A stretch of 64,000 bases of DNA from Anaeromyces robustus (Eukaryota > Neocallimastigomycota > Neocallimastigomycetes > Neocallimastigales > Neocallimastigaceae). This document shows, piece by piece, positions 33,601 to 38,032 of the stretch. Each line of letters opens with the position of its first letter. The stretch's first letter is position 1. Where the stretch lies: the NCBI GenBank assembly GCA_002104895.1, contig MCFG01000240.1, positions 15,001 to 79,000 on the forward strand, read 5' to 3'. Made by a program: the position numbers and the translations under genes. Under the pieces are notes generated by a model, which was not told the origin of the DNA, did no database searches, and worked only from the letters and a program-made list of their open reading frames with translations.

Positions 33601-36600
33601 TTCATATATTCTTTTATTATAATTTATTGTTAATAAATATCCTCCTTCACTTTCAATAACATTGAATGTTATATCAAATTTGGTGGTATTATTATTATTT
33701 AATAGAAGTTCATCATATTCTTCATAAAGAGTATAATTCTTTTCCATTTCTTCTTTTGAAAATATTGATTCACCTGAATTATCATATTCAATTATACCTT
33801 TAGGTTGGAATATAAAGGAATTATTAATTTTTTTCAATTTTAAATTATCCAAGAGTTCTGAAAATGATATATCTTGATTATTATATAATTCCATTAAAGT
33901 TTCCATGTTTTCTTTAAATATATCTATAAATGTTTTATTCTCTTTATCATATTTAAGAAGAATTGGTTGTGTACTTATAAACATACCAATCATATTTTCT
34001 ACATAGTGATTATTACGATTAGCACTCATCATTGAAGTATATATAACGTCTTGTCCACTATATTTACTTAATATATATCCATAAATACTAATAAAGAAGG
34101 CTGTTTTACTAATTTTATTAATTCGGATGAATTTATTGATCTTTTCACTAGTTATTTTATCAATAATCTTGAAACATTCTCCGATTTCATTTTCTTCCTT
34201 CTCATTTACATTAAATTCATTTGATTTTTCTTTTTGAGGAATATTTGTAATTTCATAATCTTCTTTAAACATTTCATTATAAAATTCTAATTGTTTAGAA
34301 TATAATTCACTACTTTTCATTTCATTCATATGAATAGCATAATCACTAAATTGAACTTCTAACTTACTTAATGGTAATCCATAATAATACTTATTAATTT
34401 CATTTCTAATAATTGATGTTGTGGTACCATCAGATATAATGTGATGCATATCAATTAATAATACTTCATCTTTAATAAATCCAACTCTAATTAATGGTGC
34501 TTTAGATAAATCAAATGGTCTAATAAATGTTTTATAATTATCATATGTATATTCTTCAAACGTTAATACACATTCATCATCAATAATACCATAAATTTCT
34601 GTTTTATTATCAATTTCTTTTTCAATATATTTACTTCTTAAAATATCTTGTTGATATAACAATTTATTAAATCCATCTTTAATTTTTTCTTTATCTATTG
34701 ATTTTTTAAGGTAGAATACATCAGGAATATTATATATTATACTATTAGGATTCTTGATTGAATCTATATAAACTCCCATTTGTTGTGATGTTATTGGATA
34801 TTCCTTACTATTGTGTCTTACAATTTCAATTTTATCTTTTATTTCATTTTCATTTTCATATTCATTTTCTTTTTTCATTTTTTCTTCAATAAATCTTCCA
34901 AATTCATATATTAGTGTATGTGAAAATATATCTCTCATATTAATTTTAATATTAAATACTTTTTCAATTAAAGTACAAACTTGAATTGCATTGAAACTAT
35001 CTCCTCCAAGTTCATAGAAATCATTATTTCTACCAATTTCTTCTTTATCAATATTAAATATTTTACTATATATTTCACATATTTTTTCTTCAACTTCATT
35101 TTCTGGTAATGAATATAATTCTTTCATTAAATCTTTAATATTTGGTTCCGGTAATTGTTTTCTATCCAATTTACCATTTGATGTGACTGGAAGTTTATCA
35201 AGTTTAACGAAATAATTTGGAACCATATATGAAGGAAGTCTACTCTTCAAATATTCTCTTATTTCCTTTCCATTAATTAATTTTGAGCTGATGAAATAAC
35301 ATACCAAATATTTATCTCCATTTTCTTTTTCTTTATCAATTACTGTAGAATATTTAATTTCTTTCATTTCTTTAATTGTATTTTCAATTTCTTCCAATTC
35401 AATTCTTTGACCATGAATTTTAACTTGGAAATCAACTCTTCCAAGATACTTTATTTCTCCATTTCTTGTCCATTTACCTAAATCTCCTGTTTTATACATC
35501 ATTCTACCTTTATCAAATGGATTGTTAATAAAGTTCTTTTTCGTTAACTCTGGTCGATTAAGATATCCTTCTCCAACATTATTTCCACTTACATAAATCT
35601 CACCTTCAACTTCTATAGGAACAGGATGTAAATATTTATCTAAAATATAAATGGAACAATTACAAATTGGTTTTCCAATAGTTATATCAATTTCATCTCC
35701 TTCATTGATTTCTTTTATTGAAGAATCAACTGTACATTCAGTTGGACCATAACTATTATAGATTTTACATTTAGAACATTCACGAATTGATTTACATAAA
35801 TCTAATGATAAGGCTTCACCTCCTAAATATATTATTTTTACATTACTTAAAGACTTTTTAAATTCATCGTTTTCAATAAATAATTTAAATCTAGTTGGTG
35901 TAGTGTTAATTAAATCCACATTATTATCAACAATATATTTTGATAATAATTTAATATTAGATGAAATTATATCATCAATTAATATAATTTTTAATCCATG
36001 AACCAAACTAAATGTAATTTCTGTTTGTGATGCATCAAATGAAAAATTAGTTATAGATAAAACATTTCGTACATTATTATCTTTAATAAAAATATTATAT
36101 ATACATAAATCTTCGTCTTTACTATTTTTATCATCTTCTTCTTCAAATGATCTTACATAATTATACATATTAGAATGATTGATTAATACTCCTTTTGGTT
36201 TTCCTGTGGTACCAGAAGTAAATAGTACATAACATATATCTTCGGGTTTATTTATATTAACCGTTTCATATGTATCATTATTATAATTATGTGTACGTAA
36301 ATTATAATAATTATATTTATTAGTTATAGTGTTTTTCACATTTTCAATATTAACAGCGTCATATAGAATAATGCTTGGATTAACTTCTTTTAAAATATAT
36401 TCAATTCTTTTAATTGGTAATTTTGTGTCAATTGGTAAATAAGCCGCACCAGATTTCGATACTGAAAGGAAAGCAATGATATAGTATGGGTTTCTATCAG
36501 TAATAATAGGAATAATATCATTTCTTTTTACTCCTACCTTACGTAAATAATTTGATAAAGAATTTGACATCATATCTAATTCTTTATATGTAATATTCTT

Positions 36601-37872
36601 TTCATTATATTTTATAGCAATTTCTTCAGAATTAATTTTAGATATCCTTTGGAATTCTTCATGATAGCATTTATTACATTCAAGATTATGTTTATTACAA
36701 TTAAATTCATATAATATTTTATCATTCATACTCTTTGGTATATATTTAACTGTTTCAATTGATTCATTGAATCTATTCACATTATTTATTACTTCTTCAT
36801 AACTATCCATTATATCTTCAATCATAGATGATTCATACAAGTTTTTATTATATTCAAGACTTAATAAATATCCTTCTTCAATTTCAATTGCGTTGAATGT
36901 TATATCAAATTTGGTGGTATTATCATTGTTTAACTGGAATTCATTATATTCCTCGTAAAGAGTGTAATTATTTTGGGTTTTATCATTTGAAAATATAGAT
37001 TCATCTGAATTATAATTCTCAACTATTCCTTTAGGTTGGAATATAAAAGAATTATTAATTTTCTTTAGTTTCAAACTATTTACAAGTTCAGAAAATGATA
37101 TATCTTGGTTATTATATAATTCCATTAATATTTCCATATTTTCTTTAATAATATCTAAGAATGAAATATCTGATTTATCATATTTAAGAAGAATTGGTTG
37201 TGTACTTACAAACATACCAATCATATTTTCTACATAATGATTATTACGATTTGTACTCATCATTGAAGTATATATAATTTCTTGTCCACTATATTTACAT
37301 AATATATATCCATAAATACTAATAAAGAATGCTGTCTTACTAATCTTATTAAATTTAATAAAATCATTAATTTCTTTACTTACTGAATTATTTATAATTT
37401 TAAAACATTCTCCAATCTCATTTTCTTTATTATCTCTTTTGTTATATTCATTTGATCTTTCTTTCTGAGGTATATTTGTAATTTCATAATCTTCTTTAAA
37501 CATTTCTTTATAAAATTCTAATTGTTTAGAATATAATTCACTACTTTTCATTTCATTCATATGAATAGCATAATCACTAAATTGAACTTCTAATTCTGTT
37601 AATTCTAATTCTTTATAATATTTATTAATTTCATTTATAATAATTGACATTGTTGTACCATCTGAAATAATATGATGCATATCAATCAATAATACTTCAT
37701 TTGCAATAAATCCTATTCTAATCAATGGGGCTTTAGATAAATCAAATGGTCTAACAAACATTCCACAATTATCATAGGTATATTCTTCAAATAGTAATGA
37801 ACATTCATTATCAATAATACCATATATTTCGGTTTTACCATTGATATCCATTGGAATATATTTACTCTTCAA
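17050..37872 (-). CDS. NRPS segment 3: C6 (most)-A6-T6 to A11-T11-C12
   Basis: 6940 residues from the first Met (MKSKYIP), which is internal to C6; the frame is open about 45 more codons back to the frameshift. It holds six A-T pairs and C6-C11, all with HHIISDG. C12, at residues about 6410-6850, has SHNISDG with a Tyr 15 residues after the Asp, matching the SHxxxD(x14)Y motif known from fungal terminal C domains that cyclise and release peptides. The C-terminal 90 residues are not a known domain: KENTISNSEIE occurs twice in tandem, then a Lys-rich stretch and an amphipathic end (KKIKKVFKNIFDNIKNIFK). Modules 6 and 9 are essentially identical, and modules 10 and 2 are related. The stop is TAG at 17052-17050. 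Confidence 0.93.
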   Translation of the reverse strand: MKSKYIPMDINGKTEIYGIIDNECSLLFEEYTYDNCGMFVRPFDLSKAPLIRIGFIANEVLLIDMHHIISDGTTMSIIINEINKYYKELELTELEVQFSDYAIHMNEMKSSELYSKQLEFYKEMFKEDYEITNIPQKERSNEYNKRDNKENEIGECFKIINNSVSKEINDFIKFNKISKTAFFISIYGYILCKYSGQEIIYTSMMSTNRNNHYVENMIGMFVSTQPILLKYDKSDISFLDIIKENMEILMELYNNQDISFSELVNSLKLKKINNSFIFQPKGIVENYNSDESIFSNDKTQNNYTLYEEYNEFQLNNDNTTKFDITFNAIEIEEGYLLSLEYNKNLYESSMIEDIMDSYEEVINNVNRFNESIETVKYIPKSMNDKILYEFNCNKHNLECNKCYHEEFQRISKINSEEIAIKYNEKNITYKELDMMSNSLSNYLRKVGVKRNDIIPIITDRNPYYIIAFLSVSKSGAAYLPIDTKLPIKRIEYILKEVNPSIILYDAVNIENVKNTITNKYNYYNLRTHNYNNDTYETVNINKPEDICYVLFTSGTTGKPKGVLINHSNMYNYVRSFEEEDDKNSKDEDLCIYNIFIKDNNVRNVLSITNFSFDASQTEITFSLVHGLKIILIDDIISSNIKLLSKYIVDNNVDLINTTPTRFKLFIENDEFKKSLSNVKIIYLGGEALSLDLCKSIRECSKCKIYNSYGPTECTVDSSIKEINEGDEIDITIGKPICNCSIYILDKYLHPVPIEVEGEIYVSGNNVGEGYLNRPELTKKNFINNPFDKGRMMYKTGDLGKWTRNGEIKYLGRVDFQVKIHGQRIELEEIENTIKEMKEIKYSTVIDKEKENGDKYLVCYFISSKLINGKEIREYLKSRLPSYMVPNYFVKLDKLPVTSNGKLDRKQLPEPNIKDLMKELYSLPENEVEEKICEIYSKIFNIDKEEIGRNNDFYELGGDSFNAIQVCTLIEKVFNIKINMRDIFSHTLIYEFGRFIEEKMKKENEYENENEIKDKIEIVRHNSKEYPITSQQMGVYIDSIKNPNSIIYNIPDVFYLKKSIDKEKIKDGFNKLLYQQDILRSKYIEKEIDNKTEIYGIIDDECVLTFEEYTYDNYKTFIRPFDLSKAPLIRVGFIKDEVLLIDMHHIISDGTTTSIIRNEINKYYYGLPLSKLEVQFSDYAIHMNEMKSSELYSKQLEFYNEMFKEDYEITNIPQKEKSNEFNVNEKEENEIGECFKIIDKITSEKINKFIRINKISKTAFFISIYGYILSKYSGQDVIYTSMMSANRNNHYVENMIGMFISTQPILLKYDKENKTFIDIFKENMETLMELYNNQDISFSELLDNLKLKKINNSFIFQPKGIIEYDNSGESIFSKEEMEKNYTLYEEYDELLLNNNNTTKFDITFNVIESEGGYLLTINYNKRIYELSIIENIINSYIEVIENLDKFNENIQEIEYIPKEEKEKIITQFNNNNYSYDCDKLYHVEFSRVAKENKNKIAIVCNGIEISYSELDKMSNSLGHYMREHNVGRGDIIPIISERSFYFVIGALAIMKSGAAYLPIDPDYPEDRIKFMVEEVQSKMILEYVTNKENRIKLQNHEWNIYSLSEHNYDDNIEEINNINESDDLCYVLFTSGTTGKPKGTMITHNNLINYCLFSLKNSGNEYIFNEKIENALSYSKFTHDMSIGEIYLPLLNSLRIILCNEDEYNDPIKLGKLISKYYIDYIFSVPTRLEVYINYEEFYNSLKYVKILMFAGEKLNINFVKKLRIFENIRIFNGYGPTETTVISNIKDLNEYKNKYNSEIEENSVGKPLCNFNMYILDKTLKPVPIGVVGEIFISGYGVGKGYLNQPELTKKMFIECPYHNINGNPCTMYRTGDLGKWNEEGEIVCLGRIDFQIKIRGQRIELSEIENTIKEIEGIEYSTVIDREHDNGDKYLVCYFISENIINGNEIRRYLKNKLPSYMIPNYFIKLDYLPVTSNGKLDRKSLPKPNIKELMKESYSSPENEIEEKICEIYSEIFNIDINEIGRNNDFYELGGNSFNAIRICNLIEKVFMIKINMRDIFSHSIIYEFGKFIDNKIKERNEKENEIYNIIEIKKRNSKEYPITSQQMGIYVDSIKNPNSIIYNMPVILKLNTSIEIEKVKEGFIRLFNMQNVLRSKYIPLDINGNTEIYGVIDDECLLKFEEYTYDNYKMFVRPFDLSKAPLIRIGFIANEILLIDIHHIISDGTTMSIIRNEINKYYNGLELKELEVQFSDYAIHMNEMKSSELYSKQLEFYKEMFKEDYEITNIPQKEKITVYNGEFKDVKESKENEIGYYIKTIDQSMSDKINEYLRINKISKTAFFISIYGYILSKYSGQDIIYTSMMSANRNNHYVENMIGMFVSTQPILLKYDKSDISFLDIIKENMELLIELYNNQDISFSEMVNTLKLKKFNNAFIFQPKSITEDSPSNKSIFLKEENEMIYTLYQDNKELQLNNENNTKFDILFNAIEKEKNYIFSIEYNNKIYESIMIENIMNSFIEFVEHIDIFNENIKEIDYIPKEEKEKIINKFNDNNITFDCDKIYHVEFSRIAKEKPESIALIFNNEKYKYRELDEMSNSLAHYLRECGIKRNDIVPIISERSPYYVIASVAVSKAGGAYLPIDVKFPIERIKFILNDVKPKLILTYDVEEIVKNLEQNPEYNIYNINDHDYSKNKMSIENINKPEDTCYVLFTSGTTGKPKGALVSHFNIYNYLRKFENDDSCLSMYNILMEDNIQNILAITKFSFDIAHNEITYCLIHGLTIVLVDEELSEDVTSLSTYILNNKVDLINTTPSRIKLFMENEEFKKILKTIKVMIFSGEELPYNLCKYIHQYSKCKIINGYGPTECYFVTFKEIKEDTESTITIGKPICNCKIYILDKSLNPVPIGVEGEIYIGGYCVGKGYLNREELTNEKFIECPFRDEDMHNQIMYKTGDLGKWTAEGDIDYIGRIDFQVKINGQRIELGEIENILNEYSLIKYSVVIDKVNEEGNKYLICYYQSDSEITGEEIREYLTTKIPKYMIPNYYIRVNNFPVTSNGKLDRKALPEPNIEDRIKEVYVKPETEVERFICKIYSSIFNIDINNVGRTTNFYDIGGNSLNAIRVKYTIEKEMNVKINIKDILTYIEVKDLAKCIESIVNKDRNENKSLKYIHIDRRYSKEYPITSQQMGVYIDSIKNPNSIIYNLPRALQLNKSINIERIKEGFEMMLYKQEILRSKFIKKEIDGKTEIYGYIDDECSLLFEEYTYDNCGMFVRPFDLSKSPLIRVGFIGNEVLLIDMHHIISDGTTMSIIINEINKYYKELELTELEVQFSDYAIHMNEMKSSELYSKQLEFYKEMFKEDYEITNIPQKERSNEYNKRDNKENEIGECFKIINNSVSKEINDFIKFNKISKTAFFISIYGYILCKYSGQEIIYTSMMSTNRNNHYVENMIGMFVSTQPILLKYDKSDISFLDIIKENMEILMELYNNQDISFSELVNSLKLKKINNSFIFQPKGIVENYNSDESIFSNDKTQNNYTLYEEYNEFQLNNDNTTKFDITFNAIEIEEGYLLSLEYNKNLYESSMIEDIMDSYEEVINNVNRFNESIETVKYIPKSMNDKILYEFNCNKHNLECNKCYHEEFQRISKINSEEIAIKYNEKNITYKELDMMSNSLSNYLRKVGVKRNDIIPIITDRNPYYIIAFLSVSKSGAAYLPIDTKLPIKRIEYILKEVNPSIILYDAVNIENVKNTITNKYNYYNLRTHNYNNDTYETVNINKPEDICYVLFTSGTTGKPKGVLINHSNMYNYVRSFEEEDDKNSKDEDLCIYNIFIKDNNVRNVLSITNFSFDASQTEITFSLVHGLKIILIDDIISSNIKLLSKYIVDNNVDLINTTPTRFKLFIENDEFKKSLSNVKIIYLGGEALSLDLCKSIRECSKCKIYNSYGPTECTVDSSIKEINEGDEIDITIGKPICNCSIYILDKYLHPVPIEVEGEIYVSGNNVGEGYLNRPELTKKNFINNPFDKGRMMYKTGDLGKWTRNGEIKYLGRVDFQVKIHGQRIELEEIENTIKEMKEIKYSTVIDKEKENGDKYLVCYFISSKLINGKEIREYLKSRLPSYMVPNYFVKLDKLPVTSNGKLDRKQLPEPNIKDLMKELYSLPENEVEEKICEIYSKIFNIDKEEIGRNNDFYELGGDSFNAIQVCTLIEKVFNIKINMRDIFSHTLIYEFGRFIEEKMKKENEYENENEIKDKIEIVRHNSKEYPITSQQMGVYIDSIKNPNSIIYNIPDVFYLKKSIDKEKIKDGFNKLLYQQDILRSKYIEKEIDNKTEIYGIIDDECVLTFEEYTYDNYKTFIRPFDLSKAPLIRVGFIKDEVLLIDMHHIISDGTTTSIIRNEINKYYYGLPLSKLEVQFSDYAIHMNEMKSSELYSKQLEFYNEMFKEDYEITNIPQKEKSNEFNVNEKEENEIGECFKIIDKITSEKINKFIRINKISKTAFFISIYGYILSKYSGQDVIYTSMMSANRNNHYVENMIGMFISTQPILLKYDKENKTFIDIFKENMETLMELYNNQDISFSELLDNLKLKKINNSFIFQPKGIIEYDNSGESIFSKEEMEKNYTLYEEYDELLLNNNNTTKFDITFNVIESEGGYLLTINYNKRIYELSIIENIINSYIEVIENLDKFNENIQEIEYIPKEEKEKIITQFNNNNYSYDCDKLYHVEFSRVAKEKPESIALIFNNEKYKYRELDEMSNSLAYYLKEIGIKRNDIVPIICERSPYYVIGTLAVSKAGGAYLPIDVKYPLDRIDVILSDVKPKIILTYDVEEITKHLMKNQKYNIYKINEHDYQKNRIMIENINSPEDTCYVLFTSGTTGKPKGALVSHFNIYNFARKYEEDKDRINMFDTIIRKNNVNNMFAITNFPFDLSQIEITFSLIHGLTIVLADERMIGNISDMSKYIKENQVEFMTITPTRFKLFLENKEFRNQLNQIKVIIFIGEALPLSLCKEIRQYSQCRIYNSYGPIECTVSCTIKEIDVEKDNKVSIGKPMCNSKIYILDKYKKPVPIGVVGYIYIGGFGVGKGYLGRPELTKEKYVKCPYNNYKERIVEIDEMNNENYIDMVRNHNIMYSTGDLGKWMNNGEIDYLGREDFQVKIKGNRIELGEIESTIKEIKEIEQCAVINGEDEKGIKYLICYYTMKDQIETNGNQGKKIREYLKSKLPIYMIPNYFKLISKLPINRNGKLDRKALPEPEMEDIIEEQFIKPENEVEEKICEMFSKIFNIDKDKIGRTQDFLELGGDSLQAIRLVTLIEKEFMVKIYMKDILLHSIIYDLGQFIENRINKDTGSENDSYNLNIIKRHHSKEYPITSQQMGVYIDSIKNPNSIIYNIPRIFKLKKSIDKEKIKEAFNQLFNKQDILKSKYIPMDINGKTEIYGIIDDECSLTFEEYTYDNCKMFIRPFDLSKAPLIRVGFIEDEILLIDMHHIISDGTTMSIISNEINNYYHGLTLSELEVQFSDYAIHMNEMKNSEYYSKQLEFYKEMFNEEYEITNIPMKERIKENNLNEIEVNKINEYERFIDNSMSEKINEFIRINKISKTAFFISIYGYILSKYSGQDTIYTSMISANRNNHYVENMIGMFVSTQPILLKYSKSNISFLDILKENMEKLMELYNNQDISFSELVNTLKLKKVNNAFIFQPKSIVENNNFDTSIYSNEENQKMYTLYEESNELELSNDNTTKFDIAFNAVEIEEGYILSIEYNKEIYESSIIENIMNGYIEVIEHLDKFNENIQEIEYIPKEEKEKIITQFNNNNYSYDCDKLYHVEFSRVAKENENKTAIICNGIEHSYSELDKMSNSLGHYLREHNIGRGDIVPIICERSFYFVIGILAVMKSGAAYLPVDPDYPEERIKFMVEEVQPKMILEHVNNEENQLKLQNHEWNIYSLSKHNYDEKTDMINNINESDDLCYVIFTSGTTGKPKGTMITHNNLINYCMYSHSYNGNGNLFGEKINNILSFSKFTFDMSVSEILFPILNGTRVILCNDEEYNDPESIAILVEEKNVDLIIITPTRMNNYIKNDKFKNCIKHIKNIVFGGESINKKFIVNMNELTKANIYNGYGPTETTAMCSITKINKDIIINDEEINISIGKPTCNYNIYILDEMLKPVPVGVVGEIFISGYSVGKGYLNQPELTREKFINCPYHNINGNPCTMYRTGDLGKWNEKGEIICLGRIDFQVKIHGQRIELSEIENTIKEMEKIEYSAVIDKESENRDKYLVCYFISEEIMNGKEIREYLKNKLPSYMIPKYFIKIDNLPVTSNGKLDRNKLPEPNIKDLMKENYIAPETEIEKVICKIYSKVFSIDENEIGKMSNFYELGGDSLNAIRIISEIKKLLNVKINIKEIMKYSTIYSISQFIENIKENNDEEYKIEKIKRYHKTEFPFSALLSNNTYTYESETKFEFNEQNKYSSNIVYYFQKLNDNIDIEKLYSAFNIIIQRHEVLRTQFIVKEINNKNELYGKIIESVDFKFENYTAENFKEFQRPFDLTKDLLIRVGLIEKCILMIAISHNISDGYSLGILINELNKIYYGEKLEDLPIQYSDYAIYYDEKLKSGSFESQIKYYQSMFDEDFDIINLPKKILDNQENSLNKNNNKKECKSVILTTDTETYEAINKISMEYNISKTAYFLTIYSLVMSMYTQQNSIYTTINNSNRTNINTDKLIGCFVTYVPLLVKIKKNIKLIDLMKECMEMIMTLFSYDVSLSTITHELKLPEANSWFKFDPYEMANNDDVEIMRPIDPSEFYEVLGKKRDSGNENENKVNTVDNIVADISFVISEEKSNYIISFEYNKNLYEESLINDIMNSILDIIKNEKCLNENISSILSKTKEFRNIELEESYFIEKENTISNSEIEKENTISNSEIKEKNVIKNTEKLEDKKESHKQQHINTKKIKKVFKNIFDNIKNIFK
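18640..21838 (-). other. NRPS module 11 (C11-A11-T11)
   Basis: C11 HHIISDG at about 21462, A3 motif at about 19995-20024, T11 LGGDSL at about 18808. Specificity positions D-M-S-I-V-G-G-A-M are unlike any other module. It carries the last residue added. Confidence 0.85.
21839..25125 (-). other. NRPS module 10 (C10-A10-T10)
   Basis: C10 HHIISDG at about 24751, A3 motif at about 23283-23312, T10 LGGDSL at about 22029. The A5 motif is YGPIE in place of YGPTE. Specificity positions D-L-I-T-I-I-S-V-S resemble module 2. C10 belongs to the duplicated block, whereas A10 does not: the block ends exactly at the C-A junction (about 23740). Confidence 0.85.
23740..28021 (-). repeat. 4.28-kb intragenic duplication, copy A (modules 9/10)
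   Basis: This is base-for-base the same as 33418-37699 (offset 9,678) at every position compared by eye. It spans C10, T9, A9 and the 3' half of C9. Outside both ends the copies fall to ordinary module similarity. Confidence 0.9.
25126..28356 (-). other. NRPS module 9 (C9-A9-T9)
   Basis: C9 HHIISDG at about 27979, A3 motif at about 26512-26541, T9 LGGDSF at about 25320. It is a copy of module 6 at an offset of 9,678 bases; specificity positions D-A-T-N-Y-G-S-V-D. Confidence 0.85.
27790..31190 (-). repeat. 3.4-kb intragenic duplication, copy A (modules 8/9)
   Basis: Matches 40689-44089 at offset 12,899 with few differences (for example near 29676, 29772 and 29832). It covers most of C9, T8, A8 and part of C8. 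Confidence 0.85.
28357..31580 (-). other. NRPS module 8 (C8-A8-T8)
   Basis: C8 HHIISDG at about 31205, A3 motif at about 29721-29750, T8 IGGNSL at about 28541. It is a near-identical copy of module 4 at a constant offset of 12,899 bases, with the same specificity positions D-I-N-N-I-S-G-F-V. Confidence 0.85.
31558..32786 (-). repeat. 1.23-kb intragenic duplication, copy A (module 7)
   Basis: Matches 38010-39238 (offset 6,452). About 960 bases are identical by eye; differences then cluster at 32523-32700, the specificity-pocket region. Confidence 0.85.
31581..34803 (-). other. NRPS module 7 (C7-A7-T7)
   Basis: C7 HHIISDG at about 34429, A3 motif at about 32959-32990, T7 LGGNSF at about 31769. 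Specificity positions D-M-G-F-M-A-G-V-I; compare D-I-G-F-M-G-V-V-V in its near-twin, module 5. Confidence 0.85.
33418..37699 (-). repeat. 4.28-kb intragenic duplication, copy B (modules 6/7)
   Basis: Partner of 23740-28021. It spans C7, T6, A6 and the 3' half of C6. No difference was seen, synonymous sites included, which points to a very recent duplication, gene conversion or an assembly duplication. Confidence 0.9.
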
Positions 37873-38032
37873 TATGTCTTGTTTATTAAATAATCTTATA
37901 AATCCTTCTTTAACTTTTTCTTTATTTATCGATTTATTAAGGTGGAATGCATCGGGAATATTATATATTATACTATTAGGATTCTTAATTGAATCAATAT
38001 AAATTCCATTTGTTGTGATGTAATAGGATATT
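34804..38032 (-). other. NRPS module 6 (C6-A6-T6), frameshift in C6
   Basis: The reading frame breaks near 38007 at the start of C6. C6 HHIISDG lies at about 37658, the A3 motif at about 36190-36219 and T6 LGGDSF at about 34998. Specificity positions D-A-T-N-Y-G-S-V-D match module 9. From 33418 to 37699 it is a base-for-base copy of module 9 and its downstream C domain, as far as compared by eye. Confidence 0.85.
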
